64,000 bases of DNA from contig NZ_JAAGWK010000005.1 in the NCBI RefSeq assembly GCF_010685995.1, positions 62,001 through 126,000 of the forward strand. Direction: 5' to 3'. Positions 18,628 to 37,681 of the stretch are shown one piece after another (the first letter of the stretch is position 1; every line of letters starts with the position of its first letter). The translations under genes and the position numbers were made by a program. Source of the stretch: Goekera deserti. GTDB taxonomy: Bacteria; Actinomycetota; Actinomycetes; Mycobacteriales; Geodermatophilaceae. The notes beneath the pieces were generated by a model that was given only the letters and a program-made list of their open reading frames with translations, had not been told where the DNA came from and did not search any database.

Positions 18628-19397
18628 GCCTTCTCCTCGGTGGTGTCCTCGGCAGCGATCGACGGGACGACGTCCTCGACCAGCTCGGTGTGCAGGTCGG
18701 GGCCGTTGCCGGCGCCGCGCGCCTTGTGGCTGCGAGCCGGCCCGGCGACGAACTCGGCGAGCGCGGCCTCGGTGAAGACGACCTCGTCGGAGCAGAGCAC
18801 GTCGTAGGTGTTCAGCTGACCCGACTCGATCAGGTGGACCTCGGGGACGTTGCGCAGGCTGACCCAGCCGAGCGCGTCCTCGCGGTCCAGGACGACCAGC
18901 ACGCGCTTGGCGGAGCTGATGCCCTGGAGCACCTTCAGCGCGGTCTTGGTCGAGGGCACGTCACCGTCGACGAACGAGGAGACGACGTGCACGCGGTCCT
19001 CGCGGGCCCGGTCGGAGAGGGCACCGCGCAGGGCGGCGGCCTTCATCTTCTTCGGGGTCTTCTGCTCGTAGTTGCGCGGCTGCGGGCCGTGGGCGATGCC
19101 ACCGCCGGCGAACTGCGGCGCACGCAGCGAGCCCTGACGGGCCCGGCCGGTGCCCTTCTGGCGGTAGGGCTTGGCGCCCGTACCGCTGCGCTGCGCCCGC
19201 GTCTTGGTCGCGTGCGTGCCCTGGCGCGCGGCGGCCAGCTGGGCCACCACGACCTGGTGCATCAGCGAGACGTTGGCGTTCGCGTCGAACAGGTCACCGG
19301 GAAGCGTGGCGGACCCGGAGGTCCCGCCCGCCGGCGTCCGGACGTCGACCGTGCGGTCTGCGCGAACCGTCGCCTTGGTGCTGGACGGACTGGTCAC
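18624..19397 (-). CDS. rplD: Large ribosomal subunit protein uL4
   Basis: The 257-residue protein contains [20 protein letters not shown], the tunnel loop [20 protein letters not shown], and [20 protein letters not shown], typical of uL4. The N-terminal ~35 and C-terminal ~30 residues are extensions rich in Thr/Ala and Glu/Asp respectively. In E. coli L4 represses its own operon; no equivalent leader is recognised here. Both ends overlap neighbours by 4 nt (rplC and rplW). Confidence 0.97.
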   Translation of the reverse strand: MTSPSSTKATVRADRTVDVRTPAGGTSGSATLPGDLFDANANVSLMHQVVVAQLAAARQGTHATKTRAQRSGTGAKPYRQKGTGRARQGSLRAPQFAGGGIAHGPQPRNYEQKTPKKMKAAALRGALSDRAREDRVHVVSSFVDGDVPSTKTALKVLQGISSAKRVLVVLDREDALGWVSLRNVPEVHLIESGQLNTYDVLCSDEVVFTEAALAEFVAGPARSHKARGAGNGPDLHTELVEDVVPSIAAEDTTEEKA

Positions 19398-20059
19398 TTC
19401 GTGTCACTCCCCACAGAGCCGCCCTTGACCGCAGTGCGGACCAGGACGAGCCCACCGCGCGGACCGGGGACGGCGCCCTTGATCAGGATCAGCCCCTTCT
19501 CCGCGTCCACCTTGTGCACCTTGAGCGACAGCGTCGTCGTGCGCTCGCCACCCATGCGGCCCGCCATGCGCATGCCCTTGAACACGCGACCCGGGGTGGA
19601 GCAACCACCGATCGAGCCGGGCGAGCGGTGCTTGCGCTGGGTGCCGTGGCTGGCGCCGAGTCCCTTGAAGCCGTGACGCTTCATGACACCGGCGGTGCCC
19701 TTGCCCTTGCTGGTGCCGATCACGTCGACCGAGGCGCCGTCGGTGAACACGTCGGCGTTGAGCTCCTGGCCGACCGTGTAGTCCGAGGCGTCCTTGGTGC
19801 GCAGCTCGACCAGGTGACGCCGCGGCGTCACGCCCGCCTTGGTGAAGTGCCCACCTGCGGGCTTGTTCACCTTGCGGGGGTCGATCGCGCCGAAGCCGAG
19901 CTGGACGGCCGAGTAGCCGTCGACCTCGGGGGTGCGCACCTGGGTGACCACGCACGGACCCGCCTTGACGACGGTGACCGGCACGATGCGGTTGTTCTCG
20001 TCGAATACCTGGGTCATCCCCAGCTTCTCGCCGAGGAGACCACGGAATGTGCTCGCCAT
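19394..20059 (-). CDS. rplC: Large ribosomal subunit protein uL3
   Basis: The 221-residue protein contains [60 protein letters not shown] and [19 protein letters not shown], all strongly conserved in uL3, which reaches the peptidyl transferase centre. It is 13 bp downstream of rpsJ. The Gln of the GASHGTQ loop, the methylation site in E. coli, is present. Start and length are standard. Confidence 0.98.
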   Translation of the reverse strand: MASTFRGLLGEKLGMTQVFDENNRIVPVTVVKAGPCVVTQVRTPEVDGYSAVQLGFGAIDPRKVNKPAGGHFTKAGVTPRRHLVELRTKDASDYTVGQELNADVFTDGASVDVIGTSKGKGTAGVMKRHGFKGLGASHGTQRKHRSPGSIGGCSTPGRVFKGMRMAGRMGGERTTTLSLKVHKVDAEKGLILIKGAVPGPRGGLVLVRTAVKGGSVGSDTK

Positions 20060-20072
20060 TGTCTGCGCGCCC

Positions 20073-20378
20073 CTACTGGATGTTGACGTCGACCGAGGCC
20101 GGCAGGTCGATGCGCATGAGCGCGTCGACCGTCTTCGGCGTCGGGTCGAGGATGTCGATGAGCCGCTTGTGCGTACGCATCTCGAAGTGCTCCCGCGAGT
20201 CCTTGTACTTGTGCGGGGAGCGGATGACGCAGTACACGTTCTTCTCGGTCGGCAGCGGCACCGGGCCGACGACGCGCGCTCCGGTCTTGGTCACCGTCTC
20301 CACGATGCGCCGCGCCGAGGCATCGATGGCCTCGTGGTCGTAGGCCTTGAGCCGGATGCGGATCTTCTGTCCCGCCAT
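20073..20378 (-). CDS. rpsJ: Small ribosomal subunit protein uS10 (NusE)
   Basis: The 101-residue protein begins [20 protein letters not shown] and ends [32 protein letters not shown], a complete uS10. It is part of the 30S head and, as NusE, bridges NusG and the ribosome in antitermination. ATG at 20378 is preferred over the in-frame ATG at 20411. It heads the S10 operon after the tuf terminator, so an independent promoter is expected in the 74 bp between 20379 and 20452; none stands out. Confidence 0.97.
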   Translation of the reverse strand: MAGQKIRIRLKAYDHEAIDASARRIVETVTKTGARVVGPVPLPTEKNVYCVIRSPHKYKDSREHFEMRTHKRLIDILDPTPKTVDALMRIDLPASVDVNIQ

Positions 20379-20452
20379 CGCCTGTGTTCGCTCCTGCCGA
20401 TCGGTGTTCATGTAAGTCAGTGGTGGTGCGCTGTGGGTCGGTTGACCCGGGT

Positions 20453-20489
20453 GGGCAGGGCGGCGGCCGGTGCGGCCGCCGCCCTGCCC
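20453..20489 (-). terminator. Perfect 16-bp terminator hairpin after tuf
   Basis: GGGCAGGGCGGCGGCC (20453-20468) pairs perfectly with 20474-20489 around a 5-nt loop, starting 6 nt after the tuf stop. It separates the str operon from the S10 operon. Confidence 0.75.
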
Positions 20490-20495
20490 GGGGTG

Positions 20496-21689
<1,194 letters not shown>

Positions 21690-21777
21690 AGTGGGTTCCT
21701 CTCCTCGTGTCTTCGCAGTCGTTCGCGTGTCTTGGGGGGTACGGGCAGTCTCGATGGTGCCGGACGAGCGGGCTCGC

Positions 21778-23877
<2,100 letters not shown>

Positions 23878-23963
23878 TCCCTACTCCTCTTCTCGTCTGT
23901 CCGTGCGCGGTGGCCGGGGGTGGCCCGTCGTCACCGCGGGCAGCGGTCGCAGGTGGACTGTTG

Positions 23964-24434
23964 TCACCAGCGGTAGTGCGCGAAGGCCTTGTTCGACTCG
24001 GCCATCTTGTGCGTGTCCTCGCGGCGCTTCACCGCGGCACCGAGGCCGTTGCTGGCGTCGAGGAGCTCGTTCATGAGGCGCTCGGTCATCGTCTTCTCGC
24101 GACGGCCGCGGCTGTACTGGATGAGCCAGCGCAGGCCCAGGGTCGTGCTGCGCGAGGGGCGGACCTCGATCGGCACCTGGTAGGTCGCGCCACCGACGCG
24201 GCGGCTGCGGACCTCGAGGGCCGGCTTGACGTTGTCCAGCGCGCGCTTGAGCGTCACGACCGGGTCGGTGTCGCTCTTCGCCCGGGCGCCCTCGAGCGCG
24301 CCGTAGACGATCGCCTCGGCGACGGAACGCTTGCCGTCGACGAGCACCTTGTTCACCAGCTGGGTGACCAGGGGCGAGTTGTAGACCGGGTCGGCGATGA
24401 GCGGACGCTTCGGCGCGGGTCCCTTGCGAGGCAT
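23964..24434 (-). CDS. rpsG: Small ribosomal subunit protein uS7
   Basis: The 156-residue protein begins [20 protein letters not shown] and contains [20 protein letters not shown] and [20 protein letters not shown], matching uS7, which organises the 30S head and contacts E-site tRNA. The ATG lies one base after the rpsL stop, so the two are coupled. In E. coli S7 regulates the str operon; no equivalent site is identified here. Confidence 0.98.
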   Translation of the reverse strand: MPRKGPAPKRPLIADPVYNSPLVTQLVNKVLVDGKRSVAEAIVYGALEGARAKSDTDPVVTLKRALDNVKPALEVRSRRVGGATYQVPIEVRPSRSTTLGLRWLIQYSRGRREKTMTERLMNELLDASNGLGAAVKRREDTHKMAESNKAFAHYRW

Positions 24435-24435
24435 G

Positions 24436-24810
24436 TCAGCTCTTCTCCTTCTTCGCGCCGTAACGGCTGCGAGCCTGCTTGCGACCGCGGACGGCCTGGG
24501 TGTCCAGCGAGCCGCGGATGATCTTGTAGCGGACGCCGGGGAGGTCCTTCACCCGGCCGCCACGCACGAGCACCATCGAGTGCTCCTGCAGGTTGTGACC
24601 GACACCCGGGATGTAGGCGGTGACCTCGACCCCGCTGGTGAGCCGGACACGCGCGACCTTGCGCAGCGCGGAGTTCGGCTTCTTGGGGGTCGTCGTGTAG
24701 ACCCGCGTGCACACGCCACGACGCTGAGGGGAGCCCTTCAGCGCCGGGGTCTTGGTCTTCTCGACCTTGTCCTCGCGGCCCTTGCGGACCAGCTGGTTGA
24801 TCGTGGGCAT
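24436..24810 (-). CDS. rpsL: Small ribosomal subunit protein uS12, streptomycin-sensitive sequence type
   Basis: The 124-residue protein begins [20 protein letters not shown] and contains [20 protein letters not shown] and [17 protein letters not shown]. The two lysines at which resistance mutations arise (K43 and K88) are both wild type. S12 monitors codon-anticodon pairing. It heads the str operon, about 340 nt downstream of a strong promoter (25155-25183). Confidence 0.98.
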   Translation of the reverse strand: MPTINQLVRKGREDKVEKTKTPALKGSPQRRGVCTRVYTTTPKKPNSALRKVARVRLTSGVEVTAYIPGVGHNLQEHSMVLVRGGRVKDLPGVRYKIIRGSLDTQAVRGRKQARSRYGAKKEKS

Positions 24811-25517
24811 GAGCGGCCTGGATCTCCTACCTGAGCTGGGTGGTGCAGTGGATGAGTGGTGCCGTGCGCGTCGCTGTGCTGCTGTGTCGTCGTCGTGCTG
24901 GTCCGACCGTGCGCCTGACCTGCGCCTACGTGCGGCCCGTGTCGCTCGTCCGACCCACGCGGTCGGGCGTGTTGACCTTGCCCGGACCGGCTGGCCGTCA
25001 GGCCGAGTCGATCACCCCTGTCGTCGGCCACACCGGCCTGCCGTCGACCTGAGCCGGCGGGCGGAGCCTGGGGGCCGAGTGGTACGAGGACCACCGGGAC
25101 TCGGGTGCACCGCGATGAGGGAGCAGCCCAGATCGTTCCTGGGCACGGCTGACCACGATACCCGGGCGTTGGGACCCGGTCAAAGCCGGGTCCGTCACGC
25201 CAGTGCGGACACCTCGAGGACGCCGTCACCCCGGTGTCCGGCGACTGCTCCGAGGAGGCCCACCGGGACGGGGTGGCGACGGCTCCGTGGTGCCCGGCCG
25301 CAGCGAGGCGGTCGCGAGACCTCCGGGCAGCGGCCGGCCGGGACCGTACCGCCGTCGAATGTACCCCTGTCCCCCTGTCACCGGCCGCGCAGGGGTGGGT
25401 GCACCCGGTCGTCTCGCTGCTGTCGTACCCGGCCCCTACGGTGAGTACTGACCCGCACACAGCCAGCCGCCGGCGCTTCGTCACCGGTGGGCGGCGCCGG
25501 CACCACGAGGAGGACCC
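24811..25517. other. Divergent intergenic region: str operon leader and upstream of the protease gene
   Basis: These 707 bp contain no gene I can support on either strand. The left half is the leader of the str operon transcript. The right half (25201-25517) precedes the plus-strand protease gene; a TACGGT hexamer near 25437 is a possible -10 but has no partner -35. GTG at 25518 is preceded by GAGGAGGA, a strong ribosome-binding site. Confidence 0.6.
25155..25183 (-). promoter_or_regulatory. Strong housekeeping promoter of the str operon
   Basis: The minus strand reads TTGACC (25183-25178), a 17-nt spacer, then TATCGT (25160-25155), the best sigma70/HrdB match in the window. The start of transcription would be near 25148, giving a 5' leader of about 337 nt before rpsL, long enough for translational or attenuation control. 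Confidence 0.65.
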
Positions 25518-26525
25518 GTGCTCCCAGACTCCGCACGAGCACTGAAGGCAGAGCTCTCCCAGCGGCTGGCCGAGGTGCCCCCGGGCGCCGTCGTGGCCCG
25601 TGGCTCGGTCGACGGCTCCGGCTGGTCCGGCGTCGCGCTCGGACTCGCCCCCGTCGCCCCCGGCCAGGTGCACCTGGCCGTCCGCCTCCTGGCCCGCGCG
25701 GACGCGGAGGTCGTCCTGCGCGGGCTGGGCGCCGCGGCCCTGGCCGAGGTGGACGTGCGGGTCATCGGCCCGGTGCGCCCGCTCACCGCTCCCCCGCCCA
25801 CCGGTGACGACGACCGCTGGTCGCCCGCCCGGTTGCAGCAGCGGTCGCGGCCCCTGCGGCCGGGCATCTCGATCGGCCACCCGGACGTGACGGCGGGGAC
25901 GCTCGGCGGCTTCGTCCGGGCGCCCGGCCGCCCCGGGCTGCTGGCACTCAGCAACGACCACGTGCTGGCGGCCAGCGACGCCGCCCAGGTGGGGGACGCC
26001 GTCCTGCAGCCCGGACGCGCCGACCGCGGCACGCCCGCCGACCGGGTGGGCACGCTGACCGCCTTCCAGCCCTTCTCCCCCACCGGCGCCAGCCTGGTCG
26101 ACGCCGCGGTGGCGGCCCTCGACGACGGCGTCCAGGCCGACCCGGGCGACTACCCGGGCGGGCCGCTCGCCCCGCGGGTGTCGGACGCCCTGGACGTCGA
26201 CCCGGACGAGCTGGTGGAGAGGGTCGGGCGGACGACCGGACACACCCGCGGGCGGATCTCCGCCGTGGAGGTGGACGGGGTGGGCGTCCAGTACGAGACG
26301 GCGGTGTTCACCTTCGACGACCAGGTGGAGATCGAGGGCCTCACGGGTGGGTTCAGCGACGGTGGCGACTCCGGCTCGGTCATCTGGCGCAGCCGCGACC
26401 GGGTGCCCGTGGGACTGCTGTTCGCGGGCAGCTCGACCGGGGGCAGTGCCGGCGGCGGGGTCACCTTCGCCAACCCGCTGGCCACCGTGCTGTCCACCCT
26501 GGGCGTGGCCTGGCCCGAGAGCTGA
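25518..26525 (+). CDS. Trypsin-fold serine protease (NAL1-like), cytoplasmic, with N-terminal prodomain-like segment
   Basis: The 335-residue protein has an apparent chymotrypsin-fold triad: H148 in LLALSNDHVLAA, D195 in GASLVDAAVAAL and S285 in DGGDSGSVIW. The GDSGS oxyanion motif is intact, so it is probably active. There is no signal peptide or membrane segment, which fits the NAL1-like intracellular group rather than secreted trypsins. Residues 1-90 form a separate domain ending VDVRVIGPVRPL. The pattern ARALKAELSQRLAEVP near its start and the domain end recur in the 71-residue protein encoded 112 bp downstream. The start is GTG with GAGGAGGA upstream. The substrate is unknown. Confidence 0.75.
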   Translation: MLPDSARALKAELSQRLAEVPPGAVVARGSVDGSGWSGVALGLAPVAPGQVHLAVRLLARADAEVVLRGLGAAALAEVDVRVIGPVRPLTAPPPTGDDDRWSPARLQQRSRPLRPGISIGHPDVTAGTLGGFVRAPGRPGLLALSNDHVLAASDAAQVGDAVLQPGRADRGTPADRVGTLTAFQPFSPTGASLVDAAVAALDDGVQADPGDYPGGPLAPRVSDALDVDPDELVERVGRTTGHTRGRISAVEVDGVGVQYETAVFTFDDQVEIEGLTGGFSDGGDSGSVIWRSRDRVPVGLLFAGSSTGGSAGGGVTFANPLATVLSTLGVAWPES

Positions 26526-26637
26526 CCCTCGGCGGTGCCTGCGAGCCCGCCCCCGGGGACCGCCCGGGCTCACGAGTCCGGAGGAGACCGGGCTGCTCCT
26601 GCTGTCCAGGAGGCCCGCAGAGGCGCACCATGGGGAG

Positions 26638-26853
26638 GTGAGTGATCGCGCAGCCGCCCGGGCGGCCAAGTCGTCCCTGGTCCACCAGCTCGGCGCCGTG
26701 CCCGGCGTGGCCGGCGTCGGGCTGGCCCGGCGGGACGCCGAGTACGTGGTCAAGGTGGACCTGGTCGACGCAGCGACCGCTGCGCAGGTGCCGTCGGCGG
26801 TCGACGGCGTCCGGGTGGTCACCCAGGTCGTCGGCACCGTCCGCGCCCTCTGA
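26638..26853 (+). CDS. Small protein resembling the free N-terminal domain of the upstream protease
   Basis: GTG at 26638 (GGGGAG just upstream) opens a 71-residue frame: MSDRAAARAAKSSLVHQLGA, then VPGVAGVGLARRDAEYVVKV and VDGVRVVTQVVGTVRAL. ARAAKSSLVHQLGAVP aligns without gaps to ARALKAELSQRLAEVP of the protease (residues 6-21), and VVGTVRAL matches VIGPVRPL at that domain's end. GVAGVGL and the closing GVRVV pattern also resemble the leader domain of NAL1-like proteases. It could be an inhibitor or folding partner acting in trans. The homology is read by eye; the function is inference. A GC hairpin follows near 26872-26893. Confidence 0.65.
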   Translation: MSDRAAARAAKSSLVHQLGAVPGVAGVGLARRDAEYVVKVDLVDAATAAQVPSAVDGVRVVTQVVGTVRAL

Positions 26854-27010
26854 CGGCCGGGCTGACCCCGCCGGCCCCGGCAGGAGGCCGGGGCGGCCGC
26901 GCCGCCCCCCGCTACGGTCAGCCGGAGAGCGTCGACGCCGGAGTCGACGCCCCGGCCGCGCCCGGTCCGCCCCATGGCGGACCCGCGGCCACCGGACGCG
27001 AGGAGAGCAC

Positions 27011-28051
27011 GTGCGCATCGGGATCCAGGCCGCCTACGCCGGGGACTTCCAGCAGACCGCCAGTGAGCTGAAGGACCTCGAGTCCGCCGGCCTGGACCTC
27101 GCCATGTGCGCCGAGGTCTACACCTTCGACGCGGTCAGCCAGCTCGGCTACCTCGCCGCGGTGACCGAGCGGGTGGAGCTGATGAGCGGCATCCTGCCGA
27201 TCTACAGCCGCACCCCGGCCCTGACCGCGATGACCGCGGCGGGTCTGGACTTCGTGTCCGGCGGCCGTTTCACCCTCGGCCTGGGTGCCAGCGGTCCGCA
27301 GGTGATCGAGGGCTGGCACGGCGTCCCGTACGACGCCCCCCTGCAGCGCACCCGCGAGGTCGTGGAGATCTGCCGTCAGGTGTGGCGCCGGGAGAAGCTC
27401 CAGCACGAGGGCAAGAAGTACAGCGTCCCGCTGCCGGCCGACCAGGGCACCGGCCTGGGCAAGCCGCTGAAGCTGATCAACACCCCGGTGCGCGAGCGCA
27501 TCCCGGTCATGCTGGCAGCGCTGGGCCCGAAGAACGTCGAGCTCGCCGCGGAGATCGCCGAGCTCTGGGAGCCCATCTTCTTCATGCCCGAGCGGGCCGG
27601 TGACGTCTGGGGCGACGCCCTGGCCGCCGGGCGGGCCAAGCGTGACCCCGCGCTCGGCGAGCTGCAGGTCGTCACCGGCGTCCCGGTCGCCATCGGGGAG
27701 GACGCCGAACAGCTGCTCGACGCCGTCCGCCCGGGGATCGCGCTGTACGTCGGCGGCATGGGCGCCAAGGGCAAGAACTTCTACAACGACCTCGCCCGTC
27801 GGTACGGCTTCGAGGCGGAGGCCGAGACGGTGCAGGACCTCTACCTCGCCGGCAGGAAGGACGAGGCTGCGGCCGCCCTGCCCGAAGAGCTCATCCGTGC
27901 GACGTCGCTGATCGGCCCGGAGTCCTACGTCGCCGAGCGCATCGCCGCCTTCGCCGAGGCCGGGGTGACCACCCTGGTCCTGCAGCCGCTCGACGGCAGC
28001 CCCCAGGGTCGCCTGCGCACCGTGGAGACCATGCGCCGCCTGGCCGGCTGA
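27011..28051 (+). CDS. LLM-class (probably F420-dependent) oxidoreductase
   Basis: The 346-residue protein begins MRIGIQAAYAGDFQQTASEL and contains VELMSGILPIYSRTPALTAM, GGRFTLGLGASGPQVIEGWH and PVMLAALGPKNVELAAEIAE. These are signatures of the bacterial luciferase-like TIM-barrel family, in which actinobacterial members mostly use coenzyme F420. The substrate cannot be inferred from context. GTG at 27011 has AGGAGAG 5 nt upstream. It converges on rpoC across a bidirectional terminator. F420 use is inferred from the subfamily (MRIGI start, GxSGPQVIEGWxG motif), not from a solved binding site. Confidence 0.85.
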   Translation: MRIGIQAAYAGDFQQTASELKDLESAGLDLAMCAEVYTFDAVSQLGYLAAVTERVELMSGILPIYSRTPALTAMTAAGLDFVSGGRFTLGLGASGPQVIEGWHGVPYDAPLQRTREVVEICRQVWRREKLQHEGKKYSVPLPADQGTGLGKPLKLINTPVRERIPVMLAALGPKNVELAAEIAELWEPIFFMPERAGDVWGDALAAGRAKRDPALGELQVVTGVPVAIGEDAEQLLDAVRPGIALYVGGMGAKGKNFYNDLARRYGFEAEAETVQDLYLAGRKDEAAAALPEELIRATSLIGPESYVAERIAAFAEAGVTTLVLQPLDGSPQGRLRTVETMRRLAG

Positions 28052-28130
28052 CCCGCGCCGCCACCCCTGACCGCTCCTGGTTCCGTCACGTGACGGCCAG
28101 GGGTGCCGGGGGTCGGGGTGCCGGTGAACG

Positions 28131-28166
28131 GGAGGGCCCCCGGTGCTGGTGCACCGGGGGCCCTCC
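28131..28166. terminator. Bidirectional 16-bp terminator between the LLM oxidoreductase and rpoC
   Basis: GGAGGGCCCCCGGTGC (28131-28146) pairs perfectly with 28151-28166 around a TGGT tetraloop. It lies 18 nt after the rpoC stop and 79 nt after the plus-strand stop and would serve both convergent transcripts. A separate perfect palindrome CCGTCACGTGACGG lies at 28083-28096. Confidence 0.75.
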
Positions 28167-28184
28167 TGTCACTCGCTCAGCCGA

Positions 28185-32093
<3,909 letters not shown>

Positions 32094-32154
32094 CTGATTA
32101 CCCCTTTCCGGGGTTCGTAACGAAACGCTTCATGCAATGTCTTGGTCGGAGAGG

Positions 32155-32213
32155 CCCCCGTGCAGGGCCCCGCCCCGCGCGGAGCGTGGGGCGGGGGGCA
32201 CGGGGGTCCTTCC
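32155..32213 (-). repeat. Stop-linked two-stem repeat, rpoB copy
   Basis: Just after the rpoB TGA the minus strand reads GGAAGGACC. The outer stem CCCCCGTGC/GCACGGGGG is perfect, the inner stem CCGCCCC/GGGGCGG is perfect, and the loop is the invariant ACGCTCCGCGC. It occupies most of the rpoB-rpoC spacer, so it must be transcribed through. Confidence 0.85.
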
Positions 32214-35714
<3,501 letters not shown>

Positions 35715-35918
35715 GATGCGTCCTTCCAAGGACCTCACGACGTACGGGCGGTCGGTGCTGGTCGTCCTGGGTCGTCGTCGGCGGTGTCGGCGCGCCTGCC
35801 CCGGGAACAGCTGACGGAGCCTCTTCGGCCGGTCAGCGGGGGTGGGCCGGACTCCTCCGGGCACCCCTGGTGACCCGTCTCGGCGGGCGACAGTTGTCAG
35901 AGGGCAGCGCAACAGGAG

Positions 35919-35947
35919 ACCCTACCCTCGCTCCGGGCCCGTGTCCA
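35919..35947 (-). promoter_or_regulatory. Probable promoter of rpoBC
   Basis: On the minus strand TGGACA (35947-35942) and TAGGGT (35924-35919) are separated by exactly 17 nt. Transcription would start near 35912, about 198 nt upstream of the rpoB start. Confidence 0.6.
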
Positions 35948-36160
35948 CGCGGGTACCGCGCGGGCGACGAGGACCACACCCGCGCGGGGGGCGACCCTGG
36001 CCGGCCACGACGGCCCGCGGACGGCGGGACGGGGGTGGTGCCGCCGGAGATGATGCCAGCGACGGCGCCCGCCGGCAGCCGCCACGCCGCTCGCTGTGGA
36101 CGGCCTGCCCCTCTGAGCCCCATCCGCCCCACGGACCCGCTCCACACCTGCGCAGACGAC

Positions 36161-36196
36161 CCGAGGGCCGGCCCGCATACGCGGACCGGCCCTCGG
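36161..36196 (-). terminator. Terminator hairpin downstream of rplL
   Basis: The 16-nt arms 36161-36176 and 36181-36196 pair with one mismatch around an ATAC loop. It lies ~95 nt after the rplL stop, beyond the stop-linked repeat, showing that the repeat and the terminator are separate elements here. Confidence 0.65.
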
Positions 36197-36234
36197 TGTG
36201 CTGCTCTTCCCGGCGTCTAGTGCCGAGCGTTCGG

Positions 36235-36292
36235 CCTCGTCGCAGGGTCCCGCACCGCGCGCAGCGTGGTGTGGGGGGCGACGAGGTCCTTC
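36235..36292 (-). repeat. Stop-linked two-stem repeat, rplL copy
   Basis: The rplL TGA runs straight into AGGACC. The outer stem CCTCGTCGC/GCGACGAGG is perfect. The inner stem CCACACC/GGTGCGG has one A-C mismatch, and the loop is ACGCTGCGCGC, one base from the common form. Confidence 0.8.
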
Positions 36293-36680
36293 ACTTGACG
36301 GTGACGGTGGCGCCGGCGGCCTCGAGGGACGCCTTGGCCTTCTCGGCAGCGTCCTTGGCGACCTTCTCCAGGACGGGCTTGGGTGCGCCGTCGACCAGGT
36401 CCTTGGCCTCCTTGAGGCCCAGGGACGTCAGGCTGCGCACCTCCTTGATGACCTGGATCTTCTTGTCGCCGGCGGCCTCGAGGATGACGTCGAACTCGTC
36501 CTGCTCGGGCTCGGCCTCGGCGGCGGCAGCGCCACCGCCGCCACCGGCGGCAGCGACGGCGACCGGCGCGGCGGCGGTGACGTCGAAGGTGGTCTCGAAC
36601 TGCTTCACGAAGTCCGACAGCTCGAGGAGGGTCATCTCCTTGAAGGCGTCGAGGAGGTCGTCGGTGGAGAGCTTGGCCAT
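36291..36680 (-). CDS. rplL: Large ribosomal subunit protein bL12 (L7/L12)
   Basis: The 129-residue protein begins [20 protein letters not shown], has an Ala/Gly-rich hinge and ends with the factor-binding domain [20 protein letters not shown] and [20 protein letters not shown]. It forms the stalk dimers that recruit elongation factors. ATG at 36680 is 16 nt after the rplJ stop with AGAAGGAG upstream; the longer open frame upstream is rplJ out of frame. The stop is fused to a stop-linked repeat. Confidence 0.98.
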   Translation of the reverse strand: MAKLSTDDLLDAFKEMTLLELSDFVKQFETTFDVTAAAPVAVAAAGGGGGAAAAEAEPEQDEFDVILEAAGDKKIQVIKEVRSLTSLGLKEAKDLVDGAPKPVLEKVAKDAAEKAKASLEAAGATVTVK

Positions 36681-36696
36681 GGTGGCTCCTTCTGGG

Positions 36697-37338
36697 TCAG
36701 TCGGCGCTGACCGCGGAGTCCGCGGCAGCAGTGTCGGGGGTGGTGGTGGCAGCAGAGGTGTCGTCGGCAGGAGCGTCCGCAGCGGCCGTGTCCGCTGCGA
36801 CAGCAGTCGCGGCGGGGCCACCCTCGGACTCCTTCTTCTCCTGCAGTGCGGCGGCGAGGCGGGCGACCTGCGACAGCGGGGCCTGGAACAGGCCGGCGGC
36901 CTTGGTCAGGTTGCCCTTCATCGCGCCGGCCAGCTTGGCCAGCAGGACCTCACGGCTCTCGACGTCGGCGAGGCGGGTGACCTCGGCGGCGTCGACCGTG
37001 CGGCCCTCGACCACACCGCCCTTGACGACGAGCAGCGGGTTGGCCTTCGCGAAGTCGCGGATGGCCTTCGCGGCCTCGACCGGGTCGCCCTGGATGAAGG
37101 CGATCGCGGTGGGGCCGTTGAGCAGCGGGGCGAGGTCGGAGTGACCGACCGCGTCCGCCGCCCGCTTCGTCAGGGTGTTCTTGACGACGGCGTAGCTGCT
37201 GCCCGCACCGAGGGAACGGCGCAGCGTGGTCAGCTGCGCCACGGTCAGCCCGCGGTACTCGGTGAGCACGGCTGCGCTGGACTCCTGGAACCGCGTGGTG
37301 ATCTCGTCGATCACAGCGGCCTTCGCCTGCGTGGGCAT
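36697..37338 (-). CDS. rplJ: Large ribosomal subunit protein uL10 with Ala/Thr-rich tail
   Basis: The 213-residue protein begins [20 protein letters not shown] and contains [20 protein letters not shown] and [20 protein letters not shown], typical of uL10, the base of the L12 stalk. About 45 residues of Ala/Thr/Asp low-complexity tail follow the L12-binding helix. ATG at 37338 has AGGAGG 4 nt upstream. It begins a transcript separated from rplA by two opposite-strand genes, so it must have its own promoter; TAGCTT at 37579-37574 is a candidate -10 without a clear -35. Confidence 0.97.
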   Translation of the reverse strand: MPTQAKAAVIDEITTRFQESSAAVLTEYRGLTVAQLTTLRRSLGAGSSYAVVKNTLTKRAADAVGHSDLAPLLNGPTAIAFIQGDPVEAAKAIRDFAKANPLLVVKGGVVEGRTVDAAEVTRLADVESREVLLAKLAGAMKGNLTKAAGLFQAPLSQVARLAAALQEKKESEGGPAATAVAADTAAADAPADDTSAATTTPDTAAADSAVSAD

Positions 37339-37681
37339 GGGCCTCCTCTCGTCGGTCGGGCGACCGTCGGACAGGACGCGGTCCGGCGCGAGCGAGGGGC
37401 CCGGAGACGAGGAACGCCCCGGCGCGAGGCGCACGGGGCGAGGGACGCGGGCGCGAGCACTGCTCGGCGACGCGGACGTCGTACCGTCCTCCTGCGCGGG
37501 TCGCCCGGTGACACCGGGACCTTCGATCACACGTGGACGTGCGACGACCGAGCGGTCTGGGGGGAACGACACCAAGCTACCACCGCCGGTGCACGCCCGC
37601 CCCGGCCGGGGCCATCCGGCAGCCCGGCCCACCGCGAACACCGCAGGACCCGTGCCGCCCCCGACGACCCCAGGAGCACCC
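37339..37681. other. Divergent intergenic region between rplJ and the methyltransferase gene
   Basis: These 343 bp hold no gene I can support. On the rplJ side there is a long leader with a CCCGGT/ACCGGG hairpin (37504-37518). An L10-type autoregulatory leader would be expected here, but I cannot identify its kink-turn by eye. A candidate rplJ -10 (TAGCTT) is at 37579-37574. Confidence 0.4.

Larger units (their letters stand above)
35715..36234 (-). other. rplL-rpoB intergenic region (rpoB leader)
   Basis: This 520-bp stretch contains no supportable gene. It holds, in transcription order, a terminator hairpin (36196-36161), a strong promoter (35947-35919) and a leader of about 200 nt to the TTG start of rpoB. 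The layout suggests rpoBC is largely uncoupled from rplJL, unlike E. coli where one transcript with an attenuator covers both. Confidence 0.55.

Noticed and set aside
24738-26975. 745-codon minus-strand frame covering rpsL and opposite the protease
   Set aside because: It is out of frame with rpsL and antisense to a gene with an intact catalytic triad.
36235-36292. Calling the stop-linked repeats simple Rho-independent terminators
   Set aside because: There is no U-tract, copies lie inside operons that must be read through, a distinct terminator follows the rplL copy, and the conserved box and loop are not expected of terminators.
37226-37681. Longer in-frame start for the CFA-type methyltransferase
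   Set aside because: The upstream part overlaps rplJ and its leader, is low complexity, and the family begins near 37682.
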